Source: Dallia pectoralis
Taxonomy: Eukaryota; Chordata; Actinopteri; Esociformes; Umbridae
Length of the DNA stretch: 64,000 bases
NCBI GenBank assembly: GCA_029465975.1
Contig: CM055728.1
Coordinates: 4,051,908-4,115,907 of the forward strand
Reading direction: 5' to 3'
Every line of letters starts with the position of its first letter. Positions within the stretch are counted from its first letter, which is position 1. This document shows positions 10,441-22,319 of this stretch, piece after piece. The notes beneath the pieces are model-generated. The model was not told the origin of the DNA. It worked only from the letters and a program-made list of their open reading frames with translations, and searched no databases. The position numbers were made by a program, and so were the translations under genes.

Positions 10441-12671
10441 GGCCCGTATGTATAAAGCCGCTCAGAGTTAATTTTTTGTCTTAAGTGTGTCAAAATTCTA
10501 AGAATGACATCATTTTACTCTTAATCTTAAGGATAAGTGTGATTCATAAAAGTTCCTAAGTGTTAAGACTAGGTCTCAGCTCCTAAATTATTTAAGAGAG
10601 CTGGAGTGGTCTCTTAACCAGTTAGGTGTGTAACAAGATGGCAGCAGAGAAGTGGAGGGCACGCAATTTCCAACAATGTAAGAATGTGTTGGAATTATAT
10701 GATGACAGAGATTTGATCAAACGATACAGGCTTGATCGTCAGGGTTTTCTTTTTGCATCCATTTTTAACAATTTGCAACTTTTGTCTTTCCTTTATATAC
10801 AGCTGTGACCTGTGAGTGCAATTTTTAATTATGTGATTCATAAGCTTAATTACTTAAATAGCATTACATTTGTCCATTTAATTAATGTGTTTAAACTATA
10901 TTAAAATTATGTGAAATAAATGCATGTACTTATTTGTAATTTTTATGCACAAAGCAAAAATTAATTATTCTAAATATATTGAAATATTGAAATAATTGTA
11001 ATGACTTAATTAAATAATGAATTAATTGTGTCATATTGCTGTGACCTCACCCTTGCAGGCTCACTATTGGCTGATTCAGAGGTTCAGGGCGGACATTTTG
11101 GGTTCACATCATTGTAGTCCTTAGTTCACAGCACTTAAGTCCCACTTCAGAAAGCACTTAAGAATCTGGGCCCGTATTCATAAAGAATCTTAATGGTAAA
11201 AGTAGCTCCTAGTGGCCAAATTCTAAGAAAATTCTTAGAATTGTGGGCGTTTACTCTTAAAATTAAAGAAAAAGTCCTAGTAAAGATAAAAGTAATTCAT
11301 AAAGCATCTTAACCCTTAAAAAAGGTCTTAAGTTCAAAATTGTTAGGAGCACGGGCGAGGACTTTTAAGAGTTTCTTTAGCAGAGGAGAAAATGGCCGAA
11401 AGACGAAGAGGGAGAATAAATGTGTTGCAGATAATGGATGACATCGAGTAAACAAGACGCTATATATTAGATATATATATTAGATTGTGCAGGGATCATG
11501 TTTGTGACTGATCTTATTAGAGACGTTCTAACATCTCAGACACAGCGCAGAAATGCCATAGCGCCAGAAATGAAAGTAATCACTATGTAGAGTTTAGTTT
11601 AGCCTTAGTTTGACGCTCAACTATTCCCTTAATAAATCCACAGGACAATTCGATCAAGTTTTTTTCGTTTTTAATTTTACTTCCTAACAAATAATAATTG
11701 GCACAAAGTATCAAAATACTGATCAACATTGAAGTGAAAATACGACTTAATAGTAAACAAAAAATTGAGAGTTCTTATCCATGTCTAACTCCAACTAACA
11801 CCTCCAACTAACACCAAAAAACCTTCTAATTATTCCCGCGATTATCAAACCCCAAAACCAATAGAAGGTGCGCACTGTTATTAGAAAACAACACTAATAG
11901 CCACCTCATCACAATTCTTATGTGGCATTCATATATATTTATATATATATATATTGGGATTAATCAATAAAACTGCATTTATGAATATAGCAGGCTTCGC
12001 TGGTGTTGTCGGAGTAATTGATGGAACCCACATCCGAATTATTGCACCGTCAGAAGATGAGGACATTTGGGTACCACAGCATAAACGTTCAAGTTGGAAA
12101 GAGTAGAACTATTTTATCATTCTAAACCAATCAAATATCGAATAGGAAGTTAAAAGCATCGTAAATATAAAAATGGATTTACATACACATATATAATGTA
12201 TGAGAACGGTCAAATAGGAAAAATCACGGATGTAATTTCAGAGTGAAGACGCAGAATAGACCCTATACTTAAAATCACTATTTTCTTCCTTCTTGGACAA
12301 CCAACCAATCACAGTTTTCAAAAGATTGTGACATACATAGCAACGGGGTCAGCCCCGCCTCCTCACTAAGATAAACGTTTTTTGTCTTTTCCTTGCTCAG
12401 AGTTGCTCTCAGATCGGTCCTGAATCGCTCTTAAGCTAAGACTCCTACGTAAAAGTTTTTAAGCTAAGATAATAGTTTTCTGAGAGGATTCTTAGATTCT
12501 TTATGAATACGGGCCCAGTCTTATACTTTACTGAAAGTTGCTTTTAGCTGCTTTATAAAAGTCTCCTACTCTTAGAAAAGTCCTACTCTTTACTAAGTAT
12601 TTTCTGACACTTAAGTCAAAGCTTAAGACTATTCTTAAGAGCATTTCTTTGAAGTTTTATACATACGGGCC
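10441..12671 (+). mobile_element. PIF/Harbinger-like transposon (outer of a nested pair)
   Basis: Terminal inverted repeats GGCCCGTATGTATAAA (10441) and its complement (ending 12671) are flanked by an identical 3-bp duplication CAG (10438-10440, 12672-12674). The ORF at 10626-10808 contains WRARNFQQC and LYDDRDLIKRYRLDRQGFLF, the N-terminal region of Harbinger transposases (compare DxxLIxxYRLxR in HARBI1 relatives). The DDE core is not found in the flanking parts. The element is interrupted at 11169 by a related Harbinger copy. PIF/Harbinger elements normally make 3-bp duplications, which agrees. Confidence 0.8.
11169..12515 (+). mobile_element. PIF/Harbinger-like transposon (inner of a nested pair)
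   Basis: The inverted ends are GGCCCGTATTCATAAAGAAT (11169) and its complement (to 12515). Flanking triplets are CTG and CAG, compatible with a CWG target carrying one substitution. At 11990-12095 the frame reads GVVGVIDGTHIRIIAPSEDE, the DDE_Tnp_4 block in which the Asp of IDGTHI is the first catalytic acid of Harbinger transposases. A possible start, MAERRRGRINVLQIMDD, lies at 11392 but is closed by a stop shortly after. A (TA)n run lies at about 11933-11954. The copy is dead. Confidence 0.82.
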
Positions 12672-12674
12672 CAG

Positions 12675-13555
12675 ATTCTTACCAACTGCTATCTTTGCAT
12701 TGAAATTAGTGATTGTTTCTCCATTAGGGACTGATTACACTGATAACTTCTTAATTGAGGAAGGTGTACTGAATACTACTGGTTTGTGTGGCTGTACCAC
12801 CTGGCTTTCTTTTAATAAATGCATTGTAAGTCACTCTCGAAATAAGAATCTGCTAAATTACCAAAAATAGGCAACGTAGGTCAGTAATTACCAAGGTTGT
12901 TTAAACGATTTTAGCCATCTGGCTGGTCATATTTATCAATAACACATGGCATTCTAAAGGAAATGTACGCTTCTTTCAGTTTGTTCTTTTTCTCTCAGCC
13001 CGGCACAAACTACATCCTGTGTCTATTTTTTCGGCCCCTTTGTACAACTCGAATGAGTGCACTTTGTGCTTTCCTACCTTTTTTATATTGTGAGCTATGT
13101 AGCTATGTTTGGACTTTAGGACTTTGGATTTTAGGATTTCCCAACAAAAAGCAAATTAGAACACTTATAAAAAAAAATACATGATAGACCACTACAACAT
13201 AATTTGTATTTAACATTGTGCTGGTATGGATGGCTTTAGTTTCAATTCAGAATCCATAGACAATGATCAGCATGTTAAAGTTTATGTTATTTCACACCTA
13301 TTGCTACATTTTATTTAATATCTCTAGCTCGCTGCATCCTTGCTACACAGACAAGCATAACTAAATGGATGTGCGGTGCAGATAGTTACTACTGTACTAA
13401 GATGGTTAGCATCCTCATCAGCAGCACAAACTCCTCTGCTTTCCTTAGGTCCTCATTGCCCATTCTGGCCAGTCTGCAACACAAACAAAACAAAAAATAT
13501 ATATTGGCTAAACAAAAACAACATAATCCTTTTAATGGCTTTTAAAGTGTTTTTT
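12675..13555. other. Unassigned intergenic DNA
   Basis: AT-rich sequence without recognisable gene, RNA or repeat family. Short ORFs such as 12963-13184 carry no motif that I can identify. Confidence 0.35.
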
Positions 13556-13573
13556 TCCATTTTTAAACATTAT

Positions 13574-13785
13574 TTACTTCTTCTCCATGGGCTTTCTAAG
13601 CCGTTGGTCTATAGCTGCAGCTTGGATAGCAGGAAACTGTTCACAAAATCTCTCCATCAAATACAGGGAGTTCCATCTCGTCCTCACATCTAAAATGAGC
13701 ATGGGCTGGGGCATCTCCGCGCGCACGCACGCACAAGCATCCAAAGAGTGCAACTGTAAGTCAGGTGTGGCCATCTGACGAGATT
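13574..13785 (-). mobile_element. hAT-like transposase fragment
   Basis: On the minus strand PMLILDVRTRWNSLYLMERF followed by CEQFPAIQAA matches the hAT (ZBED-type) segment LLLDVxTRWNSTYxMLERF. The fragment is fused in frame to a LINE reverse-transcriptase piece at about 13785. Confidence 0.75.
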
Positions 13786-14175
13786 TTAAAAACAACATGT
13801 ATTTGGTTTCACGGGTATTAAGTACAAGCTTTAAGTTTTTAAGAGCTACCTGAATAATATATAAATCCGACTGTAAACTGACCATAGCAGCATTGATCGT
13901 TGGGGCACAGGCATATAGAATAGTATTGTCAGCATAAAGGTGAAATGTGCAACTCTTTACAAATTGACCAATAGCATTAATCAAGATCGTAAAAATGATC
14001 CTCAGGGATCCATCATAGGATCACCCTTGTTTACGTTCAAACTATCTGACCTAACTCCAACCAGCACAATAGTTTGCGTTTGGTCAGTAAGATAGTTATG
14101 AAACCAAAACATGCAGCAGGACTAGAGTCTATTGATGACAATTTCATCAACATCATACCATTGAACAATGCAGCA
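13786..14175 (-). mobile_element. LINE (L2-like) reverse-transcriptase fragment
   Basis: The minus-strand frame contains INAIGQFVKSCTFHLYADNT and VLNTRETKYMLF, matching LINE palm motifs (LYADDT and LNxxKTKxMLF). The second catalytic Asp of YADD is Asn here, so this palm would be inactive. Upstream on the same strand, in broken frames, remnants of the GSIIGSPLF block are visible near 14000-14030. Confidence 0.7.
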
Positions 14176-14179
14176 CAAG

Positions 14180-15784
14180 TTCAGGTGTGCTGGGCCAAAC
14201 GAGAGGCAGAAGGACAATGTTTGTCAACCATGGCAGGTCGGTCGTGTAGTGTGGAACATTTAGTTGGTTAGACAGATAGATATAGAAACGTTCATGAAAT
14301 TACAAAGCCAATTTTTATTTTGAACTTTGCTTTTTGGAAATAACCGTTTTTGGTTTAACCACACACATCACACAATCACACACCACTAATCCGAGCAAAA
14401 AGGAACCTTCAGAAGTCAAGACACAATTCAACAAACGTAAGTAGGTTTTAATTAGATCACGTTTTATAGAGAGGGCCGACGCACGCGTTGACATCTTTAT
14501 GCTTCTCAAGAGTTGGCCTATTGAAAGTAGGAAAAGGCCACTACACGTCCTAAAGATTATGTCAATGTAACAGTTCCTAGTCCACCAGGGACATCTTGTG
14601 GGCTAGGAGGGTGCTGGAGCATGTTAGTTATTTTAGTTACAGCTGTTGAACATTTGGGTTTAATTAAAGTATCTGTGGGGGATTTGGTGATTATGTGTGT
14701 ATAGAATTCACTGGTTCTGTATGCACATTTGTTGGTTATTATTTCCAGTTCACGTATTAAGATTGAGGTGAGTCTTTGTATTTAAAGAGTGTTGCTGTTT
14801 GGATGTTTTAGTCGCTGTATATGCGCAATTTCATTTCAGTTCAACAAGTTAGTGTTTTCGCCGTTCTCGGTTTATTGTGTCGAAAGATATGTGTTGGACG
14901 TTTTGCTGCTGATACTTCATTTTACTATTGTCATAGTTCAAAGTAGTGTAGCCCTCAGATAAATCTGTTATTTCGTTAGAGTTTTTTTTTGTTTTTTAAT
15001 GTGAATGAATGGTTCATGTATACAGTAAAAATATTACTGTTATTTCCAAATGAATAGTTTGGCTCTTTTTGGTAACTTGGGCTCGCGGGAGGATGAACAG
15101 GCGATAGGGGGAAAAGCGTGAGAGTGAGGGGAGTTCGAGAGTTTTTGGAAAACGGTTGTTTTGTTCTTTGGACATCTTCGCGATGCTGAATTTTTACTTT
15201 GTTGGTAGACAAGGAGTTGGATTTGGACATATATTTTAAATAATACATTTTTGGGTTTTCGTGGCGGCAGCCGGGTGGATTTTGTTTTTCTTTTCATCCT
15301 CATGACGTGTTCGTGAGTATTGAGCAGTGAAGTTTCGGCTAAGCTGGCTAGTTTTTCCAAGTGGTTTTATTTTTATGTGCACCAACGCTGTATGGACCCC
15401 AACACAGGTAACACAAGCGCGACTGATACTGTACAAGACTCACCAATCCGACATGACTTGAAATGATACCAAGCAAAACCCAACTAGCAACCTAAATAGC
15501 CCAGCTGATTAGCCTAACTCCAATCTGGTGTAAACAACAAACTAACCACCTGGAACTAGCTGTGTGCACTCATTCAACCAACCCAAGTGGGAACCTAGTG
15601 TTCACCACATGTGACTAAGTTCACCACTTGTGACACTAATCCAGGATGCAGGATTAGAACAGCGATCAAAGCAAAGTTAAAAGTTTTGCACGACCTGCGA
15701 ATAATGATGAAAAAAGTTTACCCACCCCTGAGTTTGAAGGTCACATGCACAATCATTAGGTTTGAACAGACTCATTTGAACTCA
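14180..15784. other. Unassigned intergenic DNA
   Basis: No recognised gene or repeat. Minus-strand open frames of up to 106 codons overlap in 14976-15436 without identifiable motifs. Confidence 0.35.
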
Positions 15785-15995
15785 TACAGGGGAGAAGCCC
15801 ATCAGAATCAGAATTTGGTTGATTTGCCAAGTCTTTTACACAAAGAATTTGTTCTGAACCCTTGATACAACACTTAATACACACATTAAAAGTGAATATG
15901 AGCAATACAACAGAACAAACAATACAAACAGTCTGACAAGAGAGACATTTGTAGCTAGGATGTGTAATTTGTATATATAATATGTAATATATGTA
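15785..15995 (-). mobile_element. 3' tail of a Rex1-like LINE
   Basis: CAGAATCAGAATTTGGTTGA followed by GCCAAGTCTTTTACACAAAG is the complement of the usual 3' end of fish Rex1-type LINEs (…CTTGGCCAATAAA…CTGATTCTGATTC). Only the untranslated tail is present. Confidence 0.55.
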
Positions 15996-16289
15996 ATTAA
16001 TTAGGGATGGCCAGAATACTATTTTACAGGCTTTGAATACTCCCTAGTAATTCCGAACGAGTATTCAAATAGTAGTTCTCAAAAACTTCATTAAAAACCC
16101 TCAACATTTAATGTTTCATAATTAAACATAAAAGACTGCAATGCTGTATTAAAGAATGTATAGCCTACTGGTGATTACACAAATGAATCTCTTCCCCAAA
16201 GGCCCCTTGTTCATTAAAAAACAACTTAAAGATAACTAAAACGCCAACCGCAGGTGGGATCGAGCACAAATAAACTGAAATGTGTTGCG

Positions 16290-16835
16290 CCTTGAGTCCT
16301 GGTGCAGTCTGAACAACATGGAGCTCAATGCTCAACAGACAGTGGAGATTATTTAGGAGACGCCCAGCTGCCCTTCAGCCTATCATACTGAGTGGCTCTC
16401 CAGTCAACACTGGGGAGTCCTTTTGCTTCCTCGGCAACATCAATAAGAAAGCGCAACAAAGACTATACAGCCTGTGACAGCTGAAAAACTAAAAACTTTA
16501 CAAAACATGTCATCGATGACTAACAATTACACAGCCATAATTAAATTGTTCTTGACCTCCTCCATCACTGTCTGGTATGATGCAGCCACTTTCAAGGACA
16601 AGGGCATAATTCAGCACATTATCTGATCTGCATAGTGAATAAATGGATGTAACCTTCCGTCCCTCAAAGAGTTGCTAGGGCACTGAGGAGGGCAGCAAAG
16701 ATTGAGACAGACCCCTCCCATCCGAGTAATGGACTACTCAGACCTCTTCTCTCTGGTAGAAGGCTTAGGTCTATCAAGATCAAAACCTCTCGCCAAAAAA
16801 ACTGTTTCTTCCCTGTGGCAGTAAGCCTAAGCAAT
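16290..16835 (+). mobile_element. Rex1-like LINE, degenerate 3' coding region
   Basis: Plus-strand words spell the C-terminal part of a Rex1/CR1-type RT: KKAQQRLYSL (about 16447-16476), YTAIIKLFLTSSITVWYDAA (about 16529-16588; consensus YTAIIESILTSSITVWYGAA), a degraded SLQEL block, and SRQKNCFFPVAVSL (about 16790-16831). Frames shift several times. The copy stops just short of the inverted terminal arm at 16912. Confidence 0.75.
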
Positions 16836-16911
16836 ATGCTTCAGCACTGAACTGCCCTCAGCCTAACCCTTCCATTCTCATTGGTTTAGCCACCCTGTAC
16901 CCTACCGGGTC

Positions 16912-17812
16912 AATTCGCCTTTGGCTAAGCCACACCCTAAAATTTAGATTGACCAATCACAGCGCAGCCAAGAACGAGCTCCCACAGAGGTCCGACACTT
17001 TTTCACAGCGCTCCATTGACTTTAACACAGGCGTCTCATATTTTTGGTCTCGTCAGGCTATTACCATCGTAGTTTTATCAAAAATAGAATTAAACCTTGT
17101 GCCTGGGGCATTTGTAACACAGATACGCATTTCCCAGAGAGATGGAAGGGGGGTGTCTGTTTTTTTCCCTTCCCAAAACCGAAGTCAAATCCTGTCAAGT
17201 GTCGTCTTTGGATTACAGAAAACATGCATAACAGAAGACATGCCTGACAACAACAGAGCAGAGTTCCCCACAACCTTTGCAATTATTGATGTTACAAAGA
17301 TTAAGACAGAAAACCCAACATCACTGTTACTTCAAAGTCAGACTTATGGACTCCACTACATAGAAACAGCTCGACTTGACTTGGCCCGATTCGGCTCGGC
17401 TCGCTTTCGCTCCCGCTCCGTTGTCCATTGCAGATAGTACCTGCACAATAGTACCCGGTCGTCATAGCGACGCGGCAGGAAACTGCTGTGACGTAATCTC
17501 CTACGCGACACACACTCGCTACCCACACACACACACAAGACAATGGAGGAAATCGAGTGTATGCTGTGTTTGACCGCGGGATGTGGCTGTTTCTCACGGC
17601 GCATTCTTTCGGTTTTCCATAGTATTCGTAATGGATAATATGTACAGCTCTCACACAATCTCTGGACAAACTATTTAAAAATGGTGGGATTACTCAGCAT
17701 AGACATATATATAAAGGCTAGATACTTTACGGTCGAGTTTCTAACGTCATCACCGGCGGCCATCTTTGAACAGGCATGCTTTCTGGCCGGCACTGTGGTA
17801 CCTTATGTAAGG
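16912..17812 (+). repeat. Left inverted arm of an 8.4-kb composite element, with promoter
   Basis: The outer tip AATTCGCCTTTGGCTAAGCC is the complement of the tip at 25320. Further in, three more blocks recur in inverted orientation in the right arm at similar spacing: AGCTCGACTTGACTTG (17368), the TATA block ACATATATATAAAGGCTAGA (17703), and GGCGGCCATCTTTG (about 17755). The arms are strongly diverged between these blocks. The TATA box points inward, and the GCCATCTT word just downstream is a YY1-type initiator-proximal site. A run of CA repeats lies at about 17523-17538. Confidence 0.65.
17776..17811 (+). pseudogene. Putative first coding exon of a THAP-domain gene
   Basis: About 50 bp downstream of the arm's TATA box an ATG opens 12 codons (MLSGRHCGTLCK) that end exactly at AAG|GTGAGT, a perfect splice donor. 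The C-x3-C spacing is what the first half of a C2CH THAP zinc finger looks like. The second half is at 22845-23133 in the same orientation, separated by a nested 4.35-kb insertion. The linkage is inferred from position, orientation and phase. Confidence 0.45.
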
Positions 17813-18369
17813 TGAGTGATCAGCACAAACACAAATACTCTTATCTCGTTGAAATCTTGACGGATTTACAAGCGGTTTGGTCGCTTACAAACATTATTAA
17901 CGTGGATATAATTATGGATGCTTGGCCATGTTGAAATTCCAGGTTTTCTTTTCGAAAAACGACTTAATCGTGCAGCATAGTTGTGTATCACGACTACTTG
18001 TGCATGTCATCAAGGCTGTGAGACCACAATCAAGCTGGTCAATTATATAGGTTCTACTGACACAAATAACGATGTTATGACAACTAATCTTTTGTCTAAA
18101 TTACAATCTTTGTGGATGTGGTTGTAGTTATTAGCTGACTAATAACAAGAAGCTGTGTGTGGTTGTTGTTATTAGCCTAGCTGGCTAATAATCAGAAGCT
18201 TTGAGTGAGAGCTAGTAGCAGCTAACGTTACAGTACAAGGTCAAGATTTGACAATATTATGATGATATTTGGGATGATCGTTAGTTGCTTAGTGGATTTA
18301 TGTACAAGACAGTTCCTGTTACACAGGAACAACGGGGCAATGACAATTGTATTACAACCCTGCTGAAAA

Positions 18370-18676
18370 ACCCCATTAGAAACCATTAGAACAAAACCTA
18401 ATGGTTTCACTTCCTACTGGGAATTGGCTTAATGGTTTCCATTACATATTTTCCCATTAGAGTCTAATGGTTTCCATTACATTTTCCCATTAGAGTCTAA
18501 TGGTTTCCATTACATATTTTTCCCATTAGGATCTACTGGTTTCCATTTCATATTTTCCCATTAGAGTCTAATGGTTTCCATTACATATTTTTACCATTAG
18601 GATCTACTGGTTTCCATTACATATTTTTACCATTAGGATCTACTGGTTCACATTACAGATTTTTACCATTAGGTTG
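18370..18676. repeat. Left-arm minisatellite (units of about 35-40 bp)
   Basis: Units of the form TCTAATGGTTTCCATTACAT, then ATTTTCCCATTAGAG, repeat about eight times with drift toward TACCATTAGGATCTACTGG. The last unit is split by the solo LTR and resumes at 19268 as GTTGTATTGGTTCACATTAC. Confidence 0.85.
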
Positions 18677-18677
18677 T

Positions 18678-19267
18678 TGTCATGATTCACGGGTGTGTTC
18701 TGTGGGTTCATATGTTGGGTTCTTGTGTGTGCTTGTTTCTGTCTCCATCTTGTGGTTGTTCTTATAGTTTCTTCCTGGTGCCTGCCCTTCCCTTGTCATT
18801 TGTTCCTGCCATGTTACTCACCTGTTGCTTGTTAGTCCTCGTTATGTTTAGTATTTAGTCTCCCCTGTGTCACTGTGTGAGTGTCGGGCATTGTTTAAGG
18901 TACGTTGTCGCTGTGTCGTTGTTGCGTGTTCTGTTGTTACTTTTATGTTTGCTGGTTCTGTGTTTCGTAGACGTTTTATGTTTACTGTTGGATGTAGTGT
19001 TCAGTTACCTGCTTTATGTTCCCAGTTTGATTGTTTATCCATGTTCTCTGTGATGTTTATGTTCATTGTGTGTTTAGTTTGTGTTATCTTGTTCTGGCAT
19101 CTTCCTCTGTTTGACCGTTTGTTTTGTTCTTTTGTATTGTTTAAGCTCCCAGTCTAAAGGACTCATCTTGTGTGCCTGTTTGCCAGTCCAGAGTTTAATA
19201 AACCCTCATACCTAAAAACCACCTCTGCACTTGTGTCCTCCACTTGCTTGGAAGCCCAACCGTGACA
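18678..19267 (+). mobile_element. Solo LTR (gypsy-type) with 5-bp target duplication
   Basis: The 590-bp segment begins TGTCATGATTCACGG and ends CCGTGACA, the TG…CA termini of an LTR. It is flanked on both sides by GTTGT (18673-18677 and 19268-19272). Removing it together with one GTTGT rejoins a minisatellite unit that occurs uninterrupted immediately downstream, so the empty site can be read directly. An AATAAA near its right end (about 19196) would serve as its polyadenylation signal. No internal region is present, so this is the product of LTR-LTR recombination. Confidence 0.88.
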
Positions 19268-19654
19268 GTTGTATTGGTTCACATTACAGATTTTTACCAT
19301 TAGGTTGTATTGGTTCACGTTACAGATTTTTATCATTAGGTTGTATTGGCATTGTTTAGTTTCTGTTCCATAATGGTGGTGCTGATTAAAATAAGCTACT
19401 TATAAAATCAAATGGTTTCTAATGGTTATGCCAGCTTGGTCTTCTGATAACCTTTTCTTTGGTGTGAAAATAAATCAAACCAAACTTGCATCAGCAGTCA
19501 TCCACCATTCACACTGCCACTTAGTGTCCAGGAATCTAAAAATCTGAACCTCCTGGAATCTAACATCTGTAAGAATTAGGTGAAAGCAACAACATGTAAT
19601 TGTCATGTAAAATGCAAAATAGAGAGTAGTTTCAATACTATATAGAATTAATGG

Positions 19655-19659
<5 letters not shown>

Positions 19660-19685
<26 letters not shown>

Positions 19686-19700
19686 GTTGTGTGTGTATGT
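19660..19700. repeat. (GT)n microsatellite
   Basis: About 13 GT units followed by an interrupted GTGTGTGTATGTGT run. Confidence 0.9.
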
Positions 19701-20442
19701 GTCCATCCGAAAGGCAGGTACAGTATGTTGTGTTGTTAATCCAGAGGTTAGGATTGGGTGTTGTGGGTATTCCAGGAGGCAGAAGATGTTGAGGGGAAGG
19801 AGAAGAGAGCTGTATTTGAGTGTGGTGTAAGTTGCCGTATTGCCTAAAGATAAAAGAAAAGATGGGAAATGAAGAAAATTCAGTATATAAGTCATATTAA
19901 AGCCAACAGTTTTCTATTACCTATTGCAGTTGAAAATTACACTGAATTACAATAATATATTGTATTAGATTGCAATCAACAGAGGTGGCTCATCATTTGA
20001 AAAGGACCAGAGGTATCCAGCCAAATAAAGCAACCTAACAAATCGCTAATTTCTAGGATGTTCTTATTTGTCTCTGGGTGAATTGAGATGTCTGCTGTTA
20101 AGTTTTGACAATGTAGACTCAAATATAAGCTTGACTCACCTGTCATATGTCTTATGTCACTAATGTTTTCCAAAATGCTTCTACGAACTAGGCCCAGCTG
20201 GTCCTCGATGTCCTCCTTCTGATACCCACGTTGCTTGAGCCGGTCTCTCAGGCACTCTATGAAAGACAAAAAAGATTACAGTGATTGTTACTAACCCAAA
20301 TCCTACAGCACAACTTATAGTTTCACTTATATAGGAGGTACAGTGTCGTTCATGTGTTTCAGTTCAATTCTTTTTTTTAAACGTCATACAAAATACGCCA
20401 TGGTCTCCTTCAAATTTATATTAAGAACAATAACAATAGAAA

Positions 20443-20575
20443 AACAAAGAGAAACGCGCATTCACCGGCTCACACAATCAACAACGTGGCTCTAGTCTAG
20501 ATAAAACAAAGAGAAACGCACATTCACCTTCTCACACAATTAACGTGGCTCTAGTCTAGATAAAACAAGGAGAAA
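20443..20575. repeat. Tandem duplication, unit of about 60 bp
   Basis: AAACAAAGAGAAACGC, then CATTCACC…CTCACACAAT and GTGGCTCTAGTCTAGATA occur twice back to back, followed by a third partial copy (AAACAAGGAGAAA). Confidence 0.85.
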
Positions 20576-22319
20576 GCGTGGGCGCGCTCCGTGGCGTCTC
20601 TCGTTGCTATGCAACCATTAACTGCGCTCTCCATGATGACAAGGAAGTATCAGCAAAAGATTAATTGATTTCTAGCCCTTGCATTAGCTTTACTACTAGA
20701 TATATTTATGAAGATGCAAGATAATAAGGCGCCCTGTACAGCTATAATCAGCTGTTCGGCCGAGCATTCAATTTTGTTACCGCTCTATCACTCGCACACC
20801 ATAAAGAGCTTAATGAGATATAATGTTTCAATTTCGTGATTAAAATGACATAATTTGGAAGCGGATAATTTCTTCACAAACATCTCATTGTGACTCAAAA
20901 TGTTAGAATGCTGCACCTACACTCGATAGTGTGAATAAGATCAGCGTAACGCAGAACACTGCATTGACAGCTGAAACATATGATCTGTCTACAGCCAGGG
21001 CTCAGCGGAAGACAGAGAATGCCGGTCCAGCGCTGACAAAGGAATTATATTAGAAAATAAAAGACAGTTTGACATTTTTTTCTCGCATCTGTGAATTTAC
21101 TTTTTAATAATTTGCTCTGATATAAAGCAAATATCAATTTCTTGCACTATAAAAACCTACCTTGCGGGAATGGTTTAAATTATGCGCAATCCTGCACCGA
21201 AATTCATAGTCATGCCTAACGTGTGTTGTTAGGCAAGAGGGGCAGCCGGGTAGAATCTGAGAGAAAACAATGCATTTTTACCTGCCAATCGTAGTATTTG
21301 CCCAGCGTAATAGGACCCGGTGTCCTCTGGACTCTGCTTCCATAAGATGCTATACCGTTTCTTGCTGTTAAAATCCCTCCGGTGTTGAGGGGTAAAGTTC
21401 TGAATATAGTCAATAGGAACTGTCAGCCCGAACGCTGTCATCAATAAAGCGTGGGAAAACATCTCCAAACCTGAAATAGATTAATAGTTAACAGTTTAGA
21501 TAGCTAGCCTACATTAAAATGTTTTTAGATTTTTTGGATGAAAGTAAATGTGCTCATACATACCTCAGAATTATCTAACTAAGAACTGATATTGTACAAT
21601 AAATAACTACAACATTAATAGAGTCCAATAAAAAATTATATATTAACAAATATAAATTAATTACCAAACACATTGACAAAACGTAGTGTCTTCTTGTGGT
21701 AACTGCAGCCTGGAATTTTTCTCTGTAACGGCTCTCTCCGTCGACGTCATCAAATTCAAAAATCCAATCCACTGTACAGCCAATCAGAGGGCTCTGATCC
21801 AGACATACTGAGTAATTAATGGCCAATCAACCACCTCAGATATGATATGGGCTGTTGCAATGGTTGCCGTACCCAATCAAATCATGTTAGAGTTAGGGCA
21901 TTTAAACCAATGTTACTTGTGCATGAGGTTACTGGAGATTCTCAAGAAACAGTTGTATTGCCAGTCAGTAAGCTTTACACATTAACAATGCAGTCTACAT
22001 TAGCTATACTGCTTAGTTTCACTGTCTTCTTAAAAACATATTTTGTATTTGGTGGATGTTCCGTTTACTTCAAACATATTTTGGACTTGTACTCATTTAC
22101 CTTATAATGGCAATAAACATTGTGAAAATGAAAACTATGTGAAACATTTGATACTGTAAGACACATCTCTGTAAAGTACCAGTATTTTGAAGATGAATAT
22201 ATTAAGTCCATTGCATCACCTTAAAGAACAGTCTGTTGCCATCATGTCACCAGTATGGACAGATTGACAGATCTCATCGTATAAACCATTAAGTGGTGAG
22301 AGTCAGTCACAGGTCAGCT

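Larger units (their letters stand above)
19638..21470 (-). pseudogene. Spliced minus-strand gene fragment captured in the nested element (unrecognised)
   Basis: Three phase-compatible exons are visible on the minus strand. Exon A is 21470-21282, with acceptor TCTATTTCAG, an ATG at 21462 and donor GCAG|GTAAAA. It encodes LTVPIDYIQNFTPQHRRDF and YSILWKQSPEDTGSYYAGQI. Exon B is 20256-20140, with acceptor CTTTCATAG and donor ACAG|GTGAGT. It encodes ECLRDRLKQRGYQKEDIEDQ and LGLVRRSILENISDI. Exon C starts at 19843 after TCTTTAG and runs to a TAG at 19638, but ends in a CA microsatellite and may not be coding. A and B join in phase 1 and give a charged, probably alpha-helical segment. I do not recognise the family; the ILWK…GSYYAGQI segment faintly recalls proteins with a BEN domain. 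It may be a host gene fragment or cargo of the element. An upstream non-coding exon near 21826-21660, with TGACGTCG, is possible. Confidence 0.5.

Noticed and set aside
16949..17437. A 162-codon ORF in the left arm
   Set aside because: It lies upstream of the arm's TATA box, has no recognisable motif, and overlaps other open frames on both strands.
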